DNA of 17,669 nt from positions 1-17,669 of the forward strand of contig CAIMDH010000008.1 in assembly GCA_903839715.1 (NCBI GenBank), given 5' to 3'. Made by a program: the position numbers and the translations under genes. This stretch comes from an uncultured bacterium. Lineage in GTDB: Bacteria > Patescibacteriota > Minisyncoccia > Phycocordibacterales > UBA918. Positions within the stretch are counted from its first letter, which is position 1, and every line of letters begins with the position of its first letter. The notes under the pieces are model-generated. The model was given only the letters and a program-made list of their open reading frames with translations, was not told where the DNA came from and made no database searches. Positions 7,883-15,694 of this stretch are shown in pieces.

Positions 7883-10039
7883 ATGACTACGTTTAGACAC
7901 ATACTGAGGAGGGGAGCGGCACCAATATTGGTGGCGGTCTTGGTAATTCTCATTCCGTCTATTACCTTTGCAGAAGACAACTTTTTGGAGAGTGGCCTAA
8001 AAAGTGTCTTATGGACAATTGTTAACGTAGTATTTGGGTGGATGGTGTGGGCTAGTGGTCTCCTACTCAACTTGGCAATCACAAAATATGTAGTCGGTTT
8101 TGGTGCAGTTTTTGAGAGTTCAGGCTTAGGCTACTCCGTCAATACTCTCTGGGCGACTGTCCGAGACATCTTCAACCTTACCTTCATCTTTGGTCTAGTC
8201 TACATCGGCTTCAAGATGATATTCAATAGTGGCGACTCCAATGCTAAGCGGATGCTGGGGTCACTGATTTTGGCAGCACTTCTCGTCAACTTCAGTCTCT
8301 TTATCACCAAGTTCATTATCGACTTCTCCAATATCGCAGCTGCCCAATTTGCCCAGGCCTTCAATGCCGGAGGAGCTGGAACCTATGCGGTGTCTGACGG
8401 TTTTATGAAGCTTTTTGGCCTATCCGGCATTTGGAATACAGGGTCTTCCTTACCTGCTCTGGAAGGCGGGGCAAGTTATGCGTATATCTTTGGTACACTC
8501 TTTCTGTACCTCATTGCGTCCTTTGTGTTTACGGCAGGGGGATTACTCCTCATAATCCGTTTCGTTGTCCTCAATATCTACATGATTCTTTCACCGTTGA
8601 TGTTTTTGGGCCTTGTCTTCCCAGGTCTACAGAGTATCTCTAGTAGTTACTGGAACGGATTTCTCGGACGTGCTTTTTTTGCACCAGCGTACATCCTCAT
8701 GCTCTACTTTGCACACCAAGTGCTCGTCAATATGCAGGGGGTAGTGACCGCTGGCTCTAGAGGTCTTGCTGGCAGTTTTGCCACCACAGGCAAAGCTTCT
8801 GATGCAGCCGCGAGTTTTGAAGCTACCTTCGTCTTCTTTATTATTACTGCCGTATTTCTCATCTCCGCTCTCGTCGTCGCCCAAAAGATGGGTGCCGTTG
8901 GTGCCAGTAACGCTGTAGCAATAGGGAAGAGGTTTAGTTCAACTGCTCGTAAATACACTCAACAAAAAGCTGGTAGTGCTACCTTTGGTGCTGCTGCCGT
9001 TGTTGGACAACGTACTGTTGGCTATGGTGCCAACAGACTCGCGGAGAGAAAGGGCTTCCAGGACTGGGCGGCAAAAAGTAAGGCTGGGCAAGCTATGCTT
9101 GGTGCGACCCGCAAGGTTGCTGATACTTCATTTGATGCAAGGCAAGTTGCTGGCGTAGGCACAGCTCTAGGTGTCGGTGCTGGCAAGAAGGGCGGATACG
9201 ATACCCGAATCAAAGAACAAAGCGATGCTGACGCAAAATTTGCTAAGTCACTTAAAACAAACAAAGTTAAGCGTGGTCTCGATGGTAAAATAATTAATGA
9301 TTCCGATGGCGCAATCCAAGAAACTATTGACAAAGATGTTGAAGAACAAAAAGGTAAAATAGATACTGAATACGGTTACTCCCATGCCAAACACAAATTA
9401 GCAATAGATGCGGAGAAAGCTGCCAAAGCCGCTCTCTTGGCTGAAGATCAGAAACAAAGTACTATTGCTACAGAAATTTCTCAAATAGAGGCTGAAGTTG
9501 CTAAACTTGAACAGGAAAAAACTGGTTTAATATCAAACCAGCGCCGCCTAAAAGAGGAAGAAATAGCAGCTAAAAAGCAAGAATTAGCTGTCAAACAACA
9601 AGCAGCTGGGGGTACCAATAAAAAGGCACTTGAAGAAGCGGCTAAAAAAGCCCAGCTTGCGCGAGAGAAAGCCGAAAAAGCTGAGCTGGCAGCCCTAAAG
9701 GCAGCTACCGAATCAGCCGAATCAAAAATTGAGTATGCCAACCAACTCGCTTTTATAGCCAGAAAACAACAACAAGCTAATAGTATAATCACAGGAGGAG
9801 CATCGTCTGTCACAGCTATGGCAGCTGGAGTTGCGGGCTTTGGAGGTTTTGGTTTAGTGGCCGGTATCCCCATTTCCCGCTCATTTAGAAGACAAAATCA
9901 AGAATCTGTCGACAATCTCAAGAAAATTTACGGTGATGATGGCCGTACTCAGACAAAATCAAAGAAAGAGAGGGATAATATGAGAATTTTAGCAGAAATC
10001 CAAAAAGAATCCGGGGAATCACCTACCGCTACCACATAG
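7883..10039 (+). CDS. VirB6/TrbL-like polytopic T4SS membrane protein with long coiled-coil tail
   Basis: The product has 718 residues. A leader at about 11-30 (ITFA-ED cleavage likely) is followed by hydrophobic segments at roughly 42-65, 96-113, 122-148, 199-245, 262-283 and 313-333, typical of VirB6/TrbL, the inner-membrane channel component. The segment TVRDIFNLTFIFGLVYIGFK (92-111) is a hallmark of the CPR versions I know. Residues from about 346 to the end are hydrophilic: first Gly/Ala-rich, then an Ala/Glu/Lys/Gln coiled coil (about 465-625), then a Gly-rich hydrophobic patch (about 645-675) and a basic C-terminus. VirB6 proteins are usually 300-450 residues, so the tail is a large extension that should face the cytoplasm or periplasm depending on topology. 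It is probably co-transcribed with the secreted protein upstream (5-nt gap). Channel role is by family; the tail's role is unknown. Confidence 0.8.
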   Translation: MTTFRHILRRGAAPILVAVLVILIPSITFAEDNFLESGLKSVLWTIVNVVFGWMVWASGLLLNLAITKYVVGFGAVFESSGLGYSVNTLWATVRDIFNLTFIFGLVYIGFKMIFNSGDSNAKRMLGSLILAALLVNFSLFITKFIIDFSNIAAAQFAQAFNAGGAGTYAVSDGFMKLFGLSGIWNTGSSLPALEGGASYAYIFGTLFLYLIASFVFTAGGLLLIIRFVVLNIYMILSPLMFLGLVFPGLQSISSSYWNGFLGRAFFAPAYILMLYFAHQVLVNMQGVVTAGSRGLAGSFATTGKASDAAASFEATFVFFIITAVFLISALVVAQKMGAVGASNAVAIGKRFSSTARKYTQQKAGSATFGAAAVVGQRTVGYGANRLAERKGFQDWAAKSKAGQAMLGATRKVADTSFDARQVAGVGTALGVGAGKKGGYDTRIKEQSDADAKFAKSLKTNKVKRGLDGKIINDSDGAIQETIDKDVEEQKGKIDTEYGYSHAKHKLAIDAEKAAKAALLAEDQKQSTIATEISQIEAEVAKLEQEKTGLISNQRRLKEEEIAAKKQELAVKQQAAGGTNKKALEEAAKKAQLAREKAEKAELAALKAATESAESKIEYANQLAFIARKQQQANSIITGGASSVTAMAAGVAGFGGFGLVAGIPISRSFRRQNQESVDNLKKIYGDDGRTQTKSKKERDNMRILAEIQKESGESPTATT

Positions 10040-10066
10040 GTCTAAATCTATATTCTACCCATCATT

Positions 10067-10594
10067 ATGAAACCAGCACTTATATCAGAACGAATGCAGC
10101 ACCTTGATCCTAATTACCGCAACTTTATACAGAGTGGTATACCTGTCGAAATTGCGCGTACTTTTGCTGATGCACATGACCTCACTGAAGATAAAGGAAT
10201 GATTCTTGAAAATGGGTATGCCTTGTATTTGCTTTTTTTCTTTGATATGCAGACATTCTCTGAATTCATAACTACCGAATGCGGACTAGATTCACACACA
10301 GCTATTCTTCTAGCACACGCTATGCACCACGCCCTGCCAATAAAAGTTCAAGAATTACACGCCGAAACATGGGGACTAATTTCAGATACAGTAGCGCTTA
10401 CTGAAGACAAATCTACTTATTCAGAAATGACCAAAACTGAAATGGCAAAAGAAATCGCCGAAACCGAAGCGGCTTTGGAAAAAATATCTCCCATCCGCAC
10501 CATGTCGGGGGACAATAAGCAAATTGGGTACGCTAGTCTTTACGAACCCACTTACACAAGTACTCAGTCAGCAATCATCAACGAAACTAAGTAG
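10067..10594 (+). CDS. Hypothetical cytoplasmic protein in the T4SS cluster
   Basis: The product has 175 residues and no recognised family. It has no leader and no convincing membrane span; a short hydrophobic run (ALYLLFFFDM, about 52-61) looks like the core of a helical bundle. It is acidic, His-rich in the middle (LLAHAMHHAL) and likely all-helical. It starts 27 nt after the VirB6-like gene without a Shine-Dalgarno, and ends just before a hairpin, so it closes the first transcription unit of the cluster. The ORF is credible because of its clean length, codon pattern like its neighbours and tight placement. It might be a regulator, chaperone or adaptor, but nothing in the sequence decides. 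Confidence 0.65.
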   Translation: MKPALISERMQHLDPNYRNFIQSGIPVEIARTFADAHDLTEDKGMILENGYALYLLFFFDMQTFSEFITTECGLDSHTAILLAHAMHHALPIKVQELHAETWGLISDTVALTEDKSTYSEMTKTEMAKEIAETEAALEKISPIRTMSGDNKQIGYASLYEPTYTSTQSAIINETK

Positions 10595-10599
10595 TTACT

Positions 10600-10627
10600 A
10601 AATACGCTCCCGAACGGGAGCGTATTT
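10600..10627 (+). terminator. Hairpin terminator after the first T4SS transcription unit
   Basis: A 12-bp perfect stem, AAATACGCTCCC (10600-10611) with GGGAGCGTATTT (10616-10627) and a GAAC loop, lies 5 nt after the stop codon. The following T tract is poor (GGTTGGGG), so termination may be partial. A new promoter lies 50 nt further on. Confidence 0.75.
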
Positions 10628-10676
10628 GGTTGGGGATAGATGTCCCTTTTACAATAAATAAGCGATGGATTCAGTG

Positions 10677-10682
10677 TATAAT
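10677..10682 (+). promoter_or_regulatory. -10 element of a leaderless promoter for the PrgI-like gene
   Basis: A consensus TATAAT ends 6 nt before the ATG at 10689. The upstream in-frame ATG at 10665 would put this promoter inside the coding region, so 10689 is the better start. No clear -35 was found. Confidence 0.65.
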
Positions 10683-10688
10683 AGATTC

Positions 10689-11105
10689 ATGCAATTTGAA
10701 GTCCCACAATTTATTGAAATTGAAGACAAAATCTTTGGGCCACTTACCTGGAGACAATTTTTGTATCTCGGCGGCGGCGGCGGTATGGGAGCAGTACTCT
10801 TTTTTACTACTCCTTTTATCATCTTTCTGATTATTGGGTTGCCACTCGCACTCCTGGCTGGAGCGCTCGCTTTTTATCCAGTAAATAATCGCCCGTTTTC
10901 TTTTTTCTTAGAAGCAATTATTGGATATCTCCGCGCCCACAAAATGTACCTTTGGAAAAGAAAGGAAGAAGCCATTCACAAGTATAATTTTACACCCAGC
11001 CAAATTCCCAATCAGCCACTACCTACCATTGCCACACACGGGACAAAAAACCTTGCTTCCATGGCACGTCGACTCGAATTAGAAGCCTTACAAAAGAAAG
11101 AATAA
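10689..11105 (+). CDS. PrgI-family T4SS inner-membrane protein (VirB3-like)
   Basis: The product has 138 residues and opens with MQFEVPQFIEIEDKIFGPLT, the typical start of PrgI-family proteins of Gram-positive and CPR T4SS. Two adjacent membrane spans follow (about 25-41 and 43-63, with a Gly run GGGGG at the start of the first), then a basic segment (LRAHKMYLWKRKEE) and a polar tail. PrgI/VirB3-type proteins sit in the membrane beside the VirB4 ATPase; here the order PrgI, TraC-N domain, VirB4 matches that arrangement. It starts a new transcription unit behind the hairpin at 10600-10627, and the next ATG is 1 nt after its stop codon, so translation is probably coupled. A longer reading from 10665 adds eight residues but is unlikely. 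Confidence 0.88.
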   Translation: MQFEVPQFIEIEDKIFGPLTWRQFLYLGGGGGMGAVLFFTTPFIIFLIIGLPLALLAGALAFYPVNNRPFSFFLEAIIGYLRAHKMYLWKRKEEAIHKYNFTPSQIPNQPLPTIATHGTKNLASMARRLELEALQKKE

Positions 11106-11106
11106 T

Positions 11107-11739
11107 ATGCCAAAAACTACTCCAGCCTCACAAGACTTCGTCGCCATCAAAGACATCAAAGATGGTGTTGTCGTTCTCAAAAACGGCCAAATGTGTGCCG
11201 TAGTCTTGGCTTCTTCTGTGAACTTTGCCCTCAAATCAAGCGATGAACAACAAGCTATTTTGATGCAGTTTCAAAGTTTTTTGAATACACTTGATTTTTC
11301 ACTGCAAATTTATGTGCAATCACGCCGACTTAATATCGAACCCTACCTAGAGCTCCTCGCTACTCGTGAGTCTGCCCAAGACAATGACCTGATGCGTATC
11401 CAGTTGCGTGAGTACATGGATTTTATTCGTACTTTTACAAATGAAGTACACGTCATGAGTAAAAGCTTTTTTGTGGTAATACCTTACTCACCGGCAGCAG
11501 TTAATCTAACCAAAGGTCTCACTTCACTTTTTTCTCCAGGACAAAATAGAGTACCGGCTGACATGCGCTTTGAAGAACAGCGGGTACAGCTTGGCCAGCG
11601 TGTAGCGATTGTTGAGCAAGGACTTTCTCGTGTTGGTGTCCGTACCATCCCCCTCCAAACCGAAGACTTGGTAGAACTTTATTACCATATTTACAATCCA
11701 ACCGACCCAACCGGCTCCGCACCTGTCTTAAATACCTAA
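11107..11739 (+). CDS. TraC/VirB4 N-terminal-domain-like protein
   Basis: The 210-residue soluble protein resembles the detached N-terminal domain of TraC/VirB4-type conjugation ATPases. Typical pieces are SQDFVAIKDIKDGVVVLKNG (8-27), NFALKSSDEQQAILMQFQSF (38-57), LDFSLQIYVQSRRLNI (60-75) and SKSFFVVIPYSP (116-127). It has no Walker motifs. It lies between the PrgI-like gene (1-nt gap) and the VirB4 ATPase (10-nt gap, different frame). Its length plus that of the 599-residue ATPase is close to a full-length VirB4 of about 800, so the two probably form one functional subunit. Separate TraC-like and VirB4-like genes are, to my knowledge, usual in CPR, so I do not read this as a frameshift. Confidence 0.8.
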   Translation: MPKTTPASQDFVAIKDIKDGVVVLKNGQMCAVVLASSVNFALKSSDEQQAILMQFQSFLNTLDFSLQIYVQSRRLNIEPYLELLATRESAQDNDLMRIQLREYMDFIRTFTNEVHVMSKSFFVVIPYSPAAVNLTKGLTSLFSPGQNRVPADMRFEEQRVQLGQRVAIVEQGLSRVGVRTIPLQTEDLVELYYHIYNPTDPTGSAPVLNT

Positions 11740-11749
11740 TCAACACATT

Positions 11750-13549
11750 ATGAGCATTCTCGATTTCTTACAACCAAGCAATAAAAAAAATGACCAGGAT
11801 TTTAGTCTGAGCGACCACCTCATGACACTAACTGATGTTATTGCTCCTTCAGCAATAAGTATTGGGCCACGAAGTATCAATATCAGTGGCATGAGTGCCC
11901 GCGTCTTTTATGCTGTTTCGTACCCCAGATACCTCAGTGAAGGCTGGACTGAACCAATACTTAATCTCGAAAAGGAGTTAGACATTTCTATAGTTATCCA
12001 CCCTATTGATACCGCCGAAACCTTAAAAAAATTCCAAAATAAAGTAGCTGAAGTACAGAGCCAAATTAATATTAAAGCTGAAAAGGGAGAGGTGCGTGAC
12101 CCCCAACTCGAAGCTGCCTACCGTAACCTTGAAGAACTACGTGACAAACTCCAACAGTCGGAAGAAAAACTTTTTAACGTCGGTCTATATATCACCATCT
12201 ATGGTGCAGACGAAGCTGCTCTCAATAAGGCCGAGAACGACATCAAAGGTATACTTGATTCTCGTCTTGTCTATCTAAAACCGGCCCTGTTCCAGCAAGA
12301 GCAGGGGATGCAAAGCGTATTTCCACTTGCGACTGATGAACTTATGGTACATAGTAAGTTTAACTCTTCACCACTCTCAAGTTTTTTCCCTTTTACTTCT
12401 TTTGACCTTACGTCAGACTCCGGTATTCTCTATGGTATCAATCGCCACAACTCCTCACTCGTCCTTTTTGACCGCTTTTCTCTTACCAACTACAATTCAG
12501 TAACCTTTGCTACTTCTGGGGCTGGGAAGTCTTATGCACTTAAGCTAGAAATTTTACGTTCTTTGATGTTCGGTGTCGAAGTAATTGTGCTTGACCCAGA
12601 AAGAGAATACGAGTACTTGGCTGAGGCAACCGGTGGAAGATTCTTCAATATTTCACTGTCTTCTGACCACCATATCAATCCTTTTGACCTACCACCACCA
12701 CAAGAAGACGAGAGTCCACGTGATATTTTACGTACACACATTATTGAACTCATTGGCCTATTCCGTCTCATGCTTGGCGGGCTCACTCCGGAAGAAGAAA
12801 CGGTGCTTGATCTCTCGATCCAAGAAACCTACGCTCTGAAAGATATCACCGGCGAGACAGACTTTGGTAATCAAGAACCGCCACTCCTTTCGGACTTTGA
12901 GATGGTGCTCGCTGGTATGGACGGTAGTGGATCGCTCATTACCCGTCTACAAAAATACACATCCGGTACCTGGTCTGGCTTTATGAACAAACCGACAAAT
13001 GTTGATATTAATCAAAAGTTTGTGGTATTTTCACTCCGCGACATGGAAGATGAGCTCAAGACCATCGCTATGTATATTATTACCAACTACATTTGGGGTT
13101 CGGTGCGTCGACGCATGGTTAAGCGCTTACTCGTAATCGACGAAGCTTGGTGGATGATGAAATCTGAAGACACAGCATCATTCCTCTTTAGTCTAGCCAA
13201 GCGTGGTCGTAAATACTACCTCGGCATCGCTACCATTACCCAAGATGTAGATGACTTTTTACGTTCCCCGTATGGAGTACCAATGATTACCAACTCGTCA
13301 TTACAGTTTTTGATGAAGCAATCACCAACTGCTATCGATAACATTCAAAAAACCTTTAACTTAACTGATGAGGAAAAATTCCTATTGCTTGAATCTAGTG
13401 TAGGGGAGGGGATATTCTTTGCTGGACTCAAACATGTCGCTATAAAAGTTATTGCTTCTTATACTGAAGATCAAATCATCACCTCAGACCCTTCTCAACT
13501 CCTCCAGATCAAGAAGTCACGTGAGGAACTTCGAGCTTCGCGTATGTAG
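11750..13549 (+). CDS. virB4: VirB4-type T4SS ATPase
   Basis: This 599-residue protein is the motor ATPase that powers pilus and T4SS assembly at the membrane. The N-terminal part (about 1-220) includes a charged coiled coil at roughly 88-140. The RecA-like domain has Walker A ATSGAGKS (K260, S261), in which the first Gly of the textbook motif is Ala; then VIVLDPEREYEYLAEATGG and INPFDLP, both VirB4/TraC signatures; Walker B LLVIDEAWWMM (D464, E465); and TQDVDDF with Q498 as the downstream Gln motif. These distinguish it from VirD4 coupling proteins and from FtsK. It lacks the first ~200 residues of long VirB4s, which are supplied by the upstream gene. Ten nucleotides separate the two. A new promoter starts at its stop codon. 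Confidence 0.93.
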   Translation: MSILDFLQPSNKKNDQDFSLSDHLMTLTDVIAPSAISIGPRSINISGMSARVFYAVSYPRYLSEGWTEPILNLEKELDISIVIHPIDTAETLKKFQNKVAEVQSQINIKAEKGEVRDPQLEAAYRNLEELRDKLQQSEEKLFNVGLYITIYGADEAALNKAENDIKGILDSRLVYLKPALFQQEQGMQSVFPLATDELMVHSKFNSSPLSSFFPFTSFDLTSDSGILYGINRHNSSLVLFDRFSLTNYNSVTFATSGAGKSYALKLEILRSLMFGVEVIVLDPEREYEYLAEATGGRFFNISLSSDHHINPFDLPPPQEDESPRDILRTHIIELIGLFRLMLGGLTPEEETVLDLSIQETYALKDITGETDFGNQEPPLLSDFEMVLAGMDGSGSLITRLQKYTSGTWSGFMNKPTNVDINQKFVVFSLRDMEDELKTIAMYIITNYIWGSVRRRMVKRLLVIDEAWWMMKSEDTASFLFSLAKRGRKYYLGIATITQDVDDFLRSPYGVPMITNSSLQFLMKQSPTAIDNIQKTFNLTDEEKFLLLESSVGEGIFFAGLKHVAIKVIASYTEDQIITSDPSQLLQIKKSREELRASRM

Positions 13550-13555
13550 TATAAT
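13550..13555 (+). promoter_or_regulatory. -10 element before the 93-residue gene
   Basis: TATAAT immediately follows the virB4 stop codon and ends 8 nt before the ATG at 13564. This predicts a nearly leaderless transcript for the downstream genes, in addition to read-through from virB4. Confidence 0.55.
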
Positions 13556-13563
13556 ATAAGTAT

Positions 13564-13845
13564 ATGGCACTACTAAAAAAAACTTCTTCCGAATCCTATG
13601 TTGATACTATAATATCTTCCTTACGCATAGATCAGGAGGGCATTCTTAGAGTTCCTCAGAAACGTTTCAATGATGACTGGCACTATCTAGAAACCAAATC
13701 ATTAAGACCCCACGCCACAGCGGACGAGTTTTTTGATGCTTCCTACAAACAACAAGGTCTTTCAGGTAAATTTAAAAACCAACCAACAAACCCCGTAGCA
13801 ACCTCTCCTAAAAAAGTTACGGGTATTATGCCTATTAAATACTAA
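13564..13845 (+). CDS. Small soluble protein sharing an N-terminal domain with the next gene
   Basis: The product has 93 residues and no known family. It has no leader or membrane span. Residues 34-69 (R-F-N-D-D-W-x2-L-x3-S/P-L-x2-HATADE-x-F ... YKQQGLSGK) match residues 30-70 of the 277-residue protein encoded 5 nt downstream, and both proteins open with M-x-LLK-x-T. It therefore looks like a stand-alone copy of that protein's cytoplasmic domain, lacking the membrane part. A 28-nt stretch inside the motif is 27/28 identical between the two genes. It could be a truncated duplicate kept for its own role (adaptor, regulator or competitor) or a decaying copy. Codon use looks ordinary and the reading frame is intact, which argues for function. 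Confidence 0.75.
   Translation: MALLKKTSSESYVDTIISSLRIDQEGILRVPQKRFNDDWHYLETKSLRPHATADEFFDASYKQQGLSGKFKNQPTNPVATSPKKVTGIMPIKY
13742..13769 (+). repeat. 28-nt direct repeat, copy 1 (copy 2 at 14032-14059)
   Basis: CCTACAAACAACAAGGTCTT followed by 8 nt recurs 290 nt downstream with one mismatch (27/28). It encodes the shared Y-K-Q-Q-G-L-x-G-K motif of the two neighbouring proteins, where surrounding sequence has diverged much more. This suggests recent duplication, gene conversion or strong constraint. Confidence 0.85.
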
Positions 13846-13850
13846 ATAGT

Positions 13851-14684
13851 ATGGGCCTATTAAAAAACACAAACGCCTCTAATTCCAATACGGGGAGTGT
13901 TGTAGTAACTCCACGTAACAAGCAGGTCCGGCGACAGCGCATCAATAACGACTGGCAAGACCTAAATGAAAAACCACTAAATGTACACGCCACCACTGAC
14001 GAGATTTTTTTAAAAACTTCCTACGAAAACCCCTACAAACAACAAGGTCTTTTAGGTAAGATTGAAATACCTAATAAAAATACCAACACCCCCGAAAACA
14101 CAGTAGGAGATTATTATTCAGATACAGCGAGTCGAGCACAGAGTCGCAACAATGAGCGGAGCCAAGAACTCATCCAGGCCAATAAGAAAAAACACTCCAA
14201 AGCACTGAGACTAGTAGCCAGAGCAAAAGCAACGTCAGTAAATGCATCAATTATGGTCTGGGGCGGGAGTTTATGGTTTACACTACAACTGCCATTTGCA
14301 CTCATCAGTCTCGTCATGCTTGGCTTGGCCGGTGTCATTAATGGTGCAACAGAAGCTAATGGGATTTTAGGCTGGGCCGCATCAACAGCTGAAAAACTTA
14401 TTGCGGGAGCGGCGTCAATTGTCGGTATCGATGCTAGCTTGACCGGTATTAGCACTAGTTTTTTTACCGTGACCTATCTATTAGTCTTAGCTCTTGGCTT
14501 ACTCTCTATCTTTGCCGCTTTTTTACAATACACATTAGCTTTTCTTAAACCTCTTTCCGGAGAGATGGCAGGCTTAAAGCAGGGAACCTTCTTGTTAGTG
14601 CTTTTTGGTTATAGTACCCCACTCCTTAATCTTTTTCCTTGGATTTTACTCTGGATGGCAGTGGTGTGGAAATACCCAAAGTAG
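13851..14684 (+). CDS. Polytopic membrane protein with cytoplasmic YKQQGL-motif domain
   Basis: The product has 277 residues and an unrecognised family. The first 130 residues are hydrophilic. They contain the motif shared with the upstream 93-residue protein (INNDW 31-35, HATTDEIF 46-53, YKQQGLLGK 62-70), followed by a basic, Gln/Asn-rich segment ending in KALRLVARAKA. Then come about four membrane segments: roughly 134-161, 204-231 (long) and 244-273 (possibly two), with an amphipathic Ala/Gly stretch at 165-195. By positive-inside reasoning the N-terminal domain is probably cytoplasmic. It lies 5 nt after the 93-residue gene and 47 nt before the next. In a T4SS cluster it may be a second inner-membrane channel or scaffold protein, but that rests on location only. 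Confidence 0.7.
   Translation: MGLLKNTNASNSNTGSVVVTPRNKQVRRQRINNDWQDLNEKPLNVHATTDEIFLKTSYENPYKQQGLLGKIEIPNKNTNTPENTVGDYYSDTASRAQSRNNERSQELIQANKKKHSKALRLVARAKATSVNASIMVWGGSLWFTLQLPFALISLVMLGLAGVINGATEANGILGWAASTAEKLIAGAASIVGIDASLTGISTSFFTVTYLLVLALGLLSIFAAFLQYTLAFLKPLSGEMAGLKQGTFLLVLFGYSTPLLNLFPWILLWMAVVWKYPK
14032..14059 (+). repeat. 28-nt direct repeat, copy 2
   Basis: Second copy of the 13742-13769 repeat, with one mismatch (AGGTAA preceded by T rather than C). It lies in the same reading frame relative to the encoded motif. Confidence 0.85.
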
Positions 14685-14718
14685 TGATAAACCCCCCTAA
14701 TGCCAATATTTAATTTGC

Positions 14719-14724
14719 TATTAT
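14719..14724 (+). promoter_or_regulatory. -10 element of a leaderless promoter before the 319-residue gene
   Basis: TATTAT ends 7 nt before the ATG at 14732, inside a 47-nt AT-rich gap. No terminator hairpin separates it from the upstream gene, so it probably adds to read-through transcription. Confidence 0.5.
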
Positions 14725-14731
14725 TACTTAC

Positions 14732-15691
14732 ATGAAGTATTTCTTTTTTATCCTGATTCTAATTGTCATTCCGTTATCTTTTTCAGAAGCCCAGATAGGT
14801 ACCGGTATCGGCAGTGAAGGACCAAGTCTTGAAGTTGAACCTGGCTTTCCATCACCTCTAACTACTGTCATTGTTAATCTAAACGACTACTCTCTGGCCG
14901 CTCGTGTTATTTCCATAACCTGGAAAGTTGATGGTATTAAACTTACTGAAGCTACTAATCAAAGAAATATCTCAATTCGCACAAAAGAAGCTGGTGTAAA
15001 AACCACTATCGAGGCCTTCCTAGAATTTGCAGGCGGAGAAACCCAAGTCATACAAAAGGTCATTACCCCTTTATATCTTGATATTATTATCGAACCACAA
15101 ACAAAAACACCGCCATTTTATATCGGAAGAGCTCTTCCTAGTATCGGTAGCACCCTTAACATGACTGCCCTCGTCTCAGGAAATAGCACTCCAGCTAAAG
15201 ACCTCATCTATACCTGGCGAGTCAATAGTGATGTTCTTAATGGTGGTTCAATGCGCGGGGGTAATAAAGTATCAGCTAAAACACCACTAGGTCAGTTAAT
15301 GCTTGTCTCTGTCGATGTTTCTACACTTGATGGCTCTGTGTTAATAAAACGAACGATTGAAATACCTTCCGTGGCACCTATAATATATTTTTATGAACAA
15401 ACGCCTCTCTACGGACTTAGTAATAAAGCGGTCTCCCAACTCAATCTAGTAGGGGCAAGTGCTACTGTACGGGCTGAACCATATAATCTAGATATTAATA
15501 CCTACAACAATCCAGATTTTCTAGAGTGGGAAGTAGATAGAGTAAAAACAACACCCCCGTCGACTAATCCATACGAAATTACACTAGGTAGACCGGGCGA
15601 GACCTATGGTACTTCTCGAGTTAGTCTTCATGTACGCAGTCTTTCACAACTCTTGCAAGGCAGTGAAAGTGAGTTCCAGGTAACATTTTAG
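14732..15691 (+). CDS. Secreted all-beta (Ig/PKD-like) protein of the T4SS cluster
   Basis: The product has 319 residues. A clean Sec leader (KYFFFILILIVIPLSF) ends with probable cleavage after SEA (residue 20). The mature chain is rich in alternating hydrophobic/polar strands with conserved Trp-centred pieces: SITWKVDG (near 65), IYTWRVN (near 165), and FLEWEVDR (near 265). Roughly 100-residue spacing suggests three Ig- or PKD-like beta-sandwich domains. There are no Cys residues and no C-terminal anchor. Proteins of this kind recur beside CPR pilus/T4SS genes, so a structural or surface-exposed role is likely, but this is inference. It is 3 nt upstream of the next gene, indicating an operon. 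Confidence 0.72.
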   Translation: MKYFFFILILIVIPLSFSEAQIGTGIGSEGPSLEVEPGFPSPLTTVIVNLNDYSLAARVISITWKVDGIKLTEATNQRNISIRTKEAGVKTTIEAFLEFAGGETQVIQKVITPLYLDIIIEPQTKTPPFYIGRALPSIGSTLNMTALVSGNSTPAKDLIYTWRVNSDVLNGGSMRGGNKVSAKTPLGQLMLVSVDVSTLDGSVLIKRTIEIPSVAPIIYFYEQTPLYGLSNKAVSQLNLVGASATVRAEPYNLDINTYNNPDFLEWEVDRVKTTPPSTNPYEITLGRPGETYGTSRVSLHVRSLSQLLQGSESEFQVTF

Positions 15692-15694
15692 TTT

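Noticed and set aside
9481..9873. 130-residue minus-strand Ala/Ser-rich ORF
   Set aside because: Mirror of the Ala/Glu/Lys coiled-coil codons of the VirB6-like tail.
10665..10688. Upstream ATG for the PrgI-like gene
   Set aside because: The TATAAT box lies inside these codons, and PrgI-family proteins begin at MQFEVPQF.
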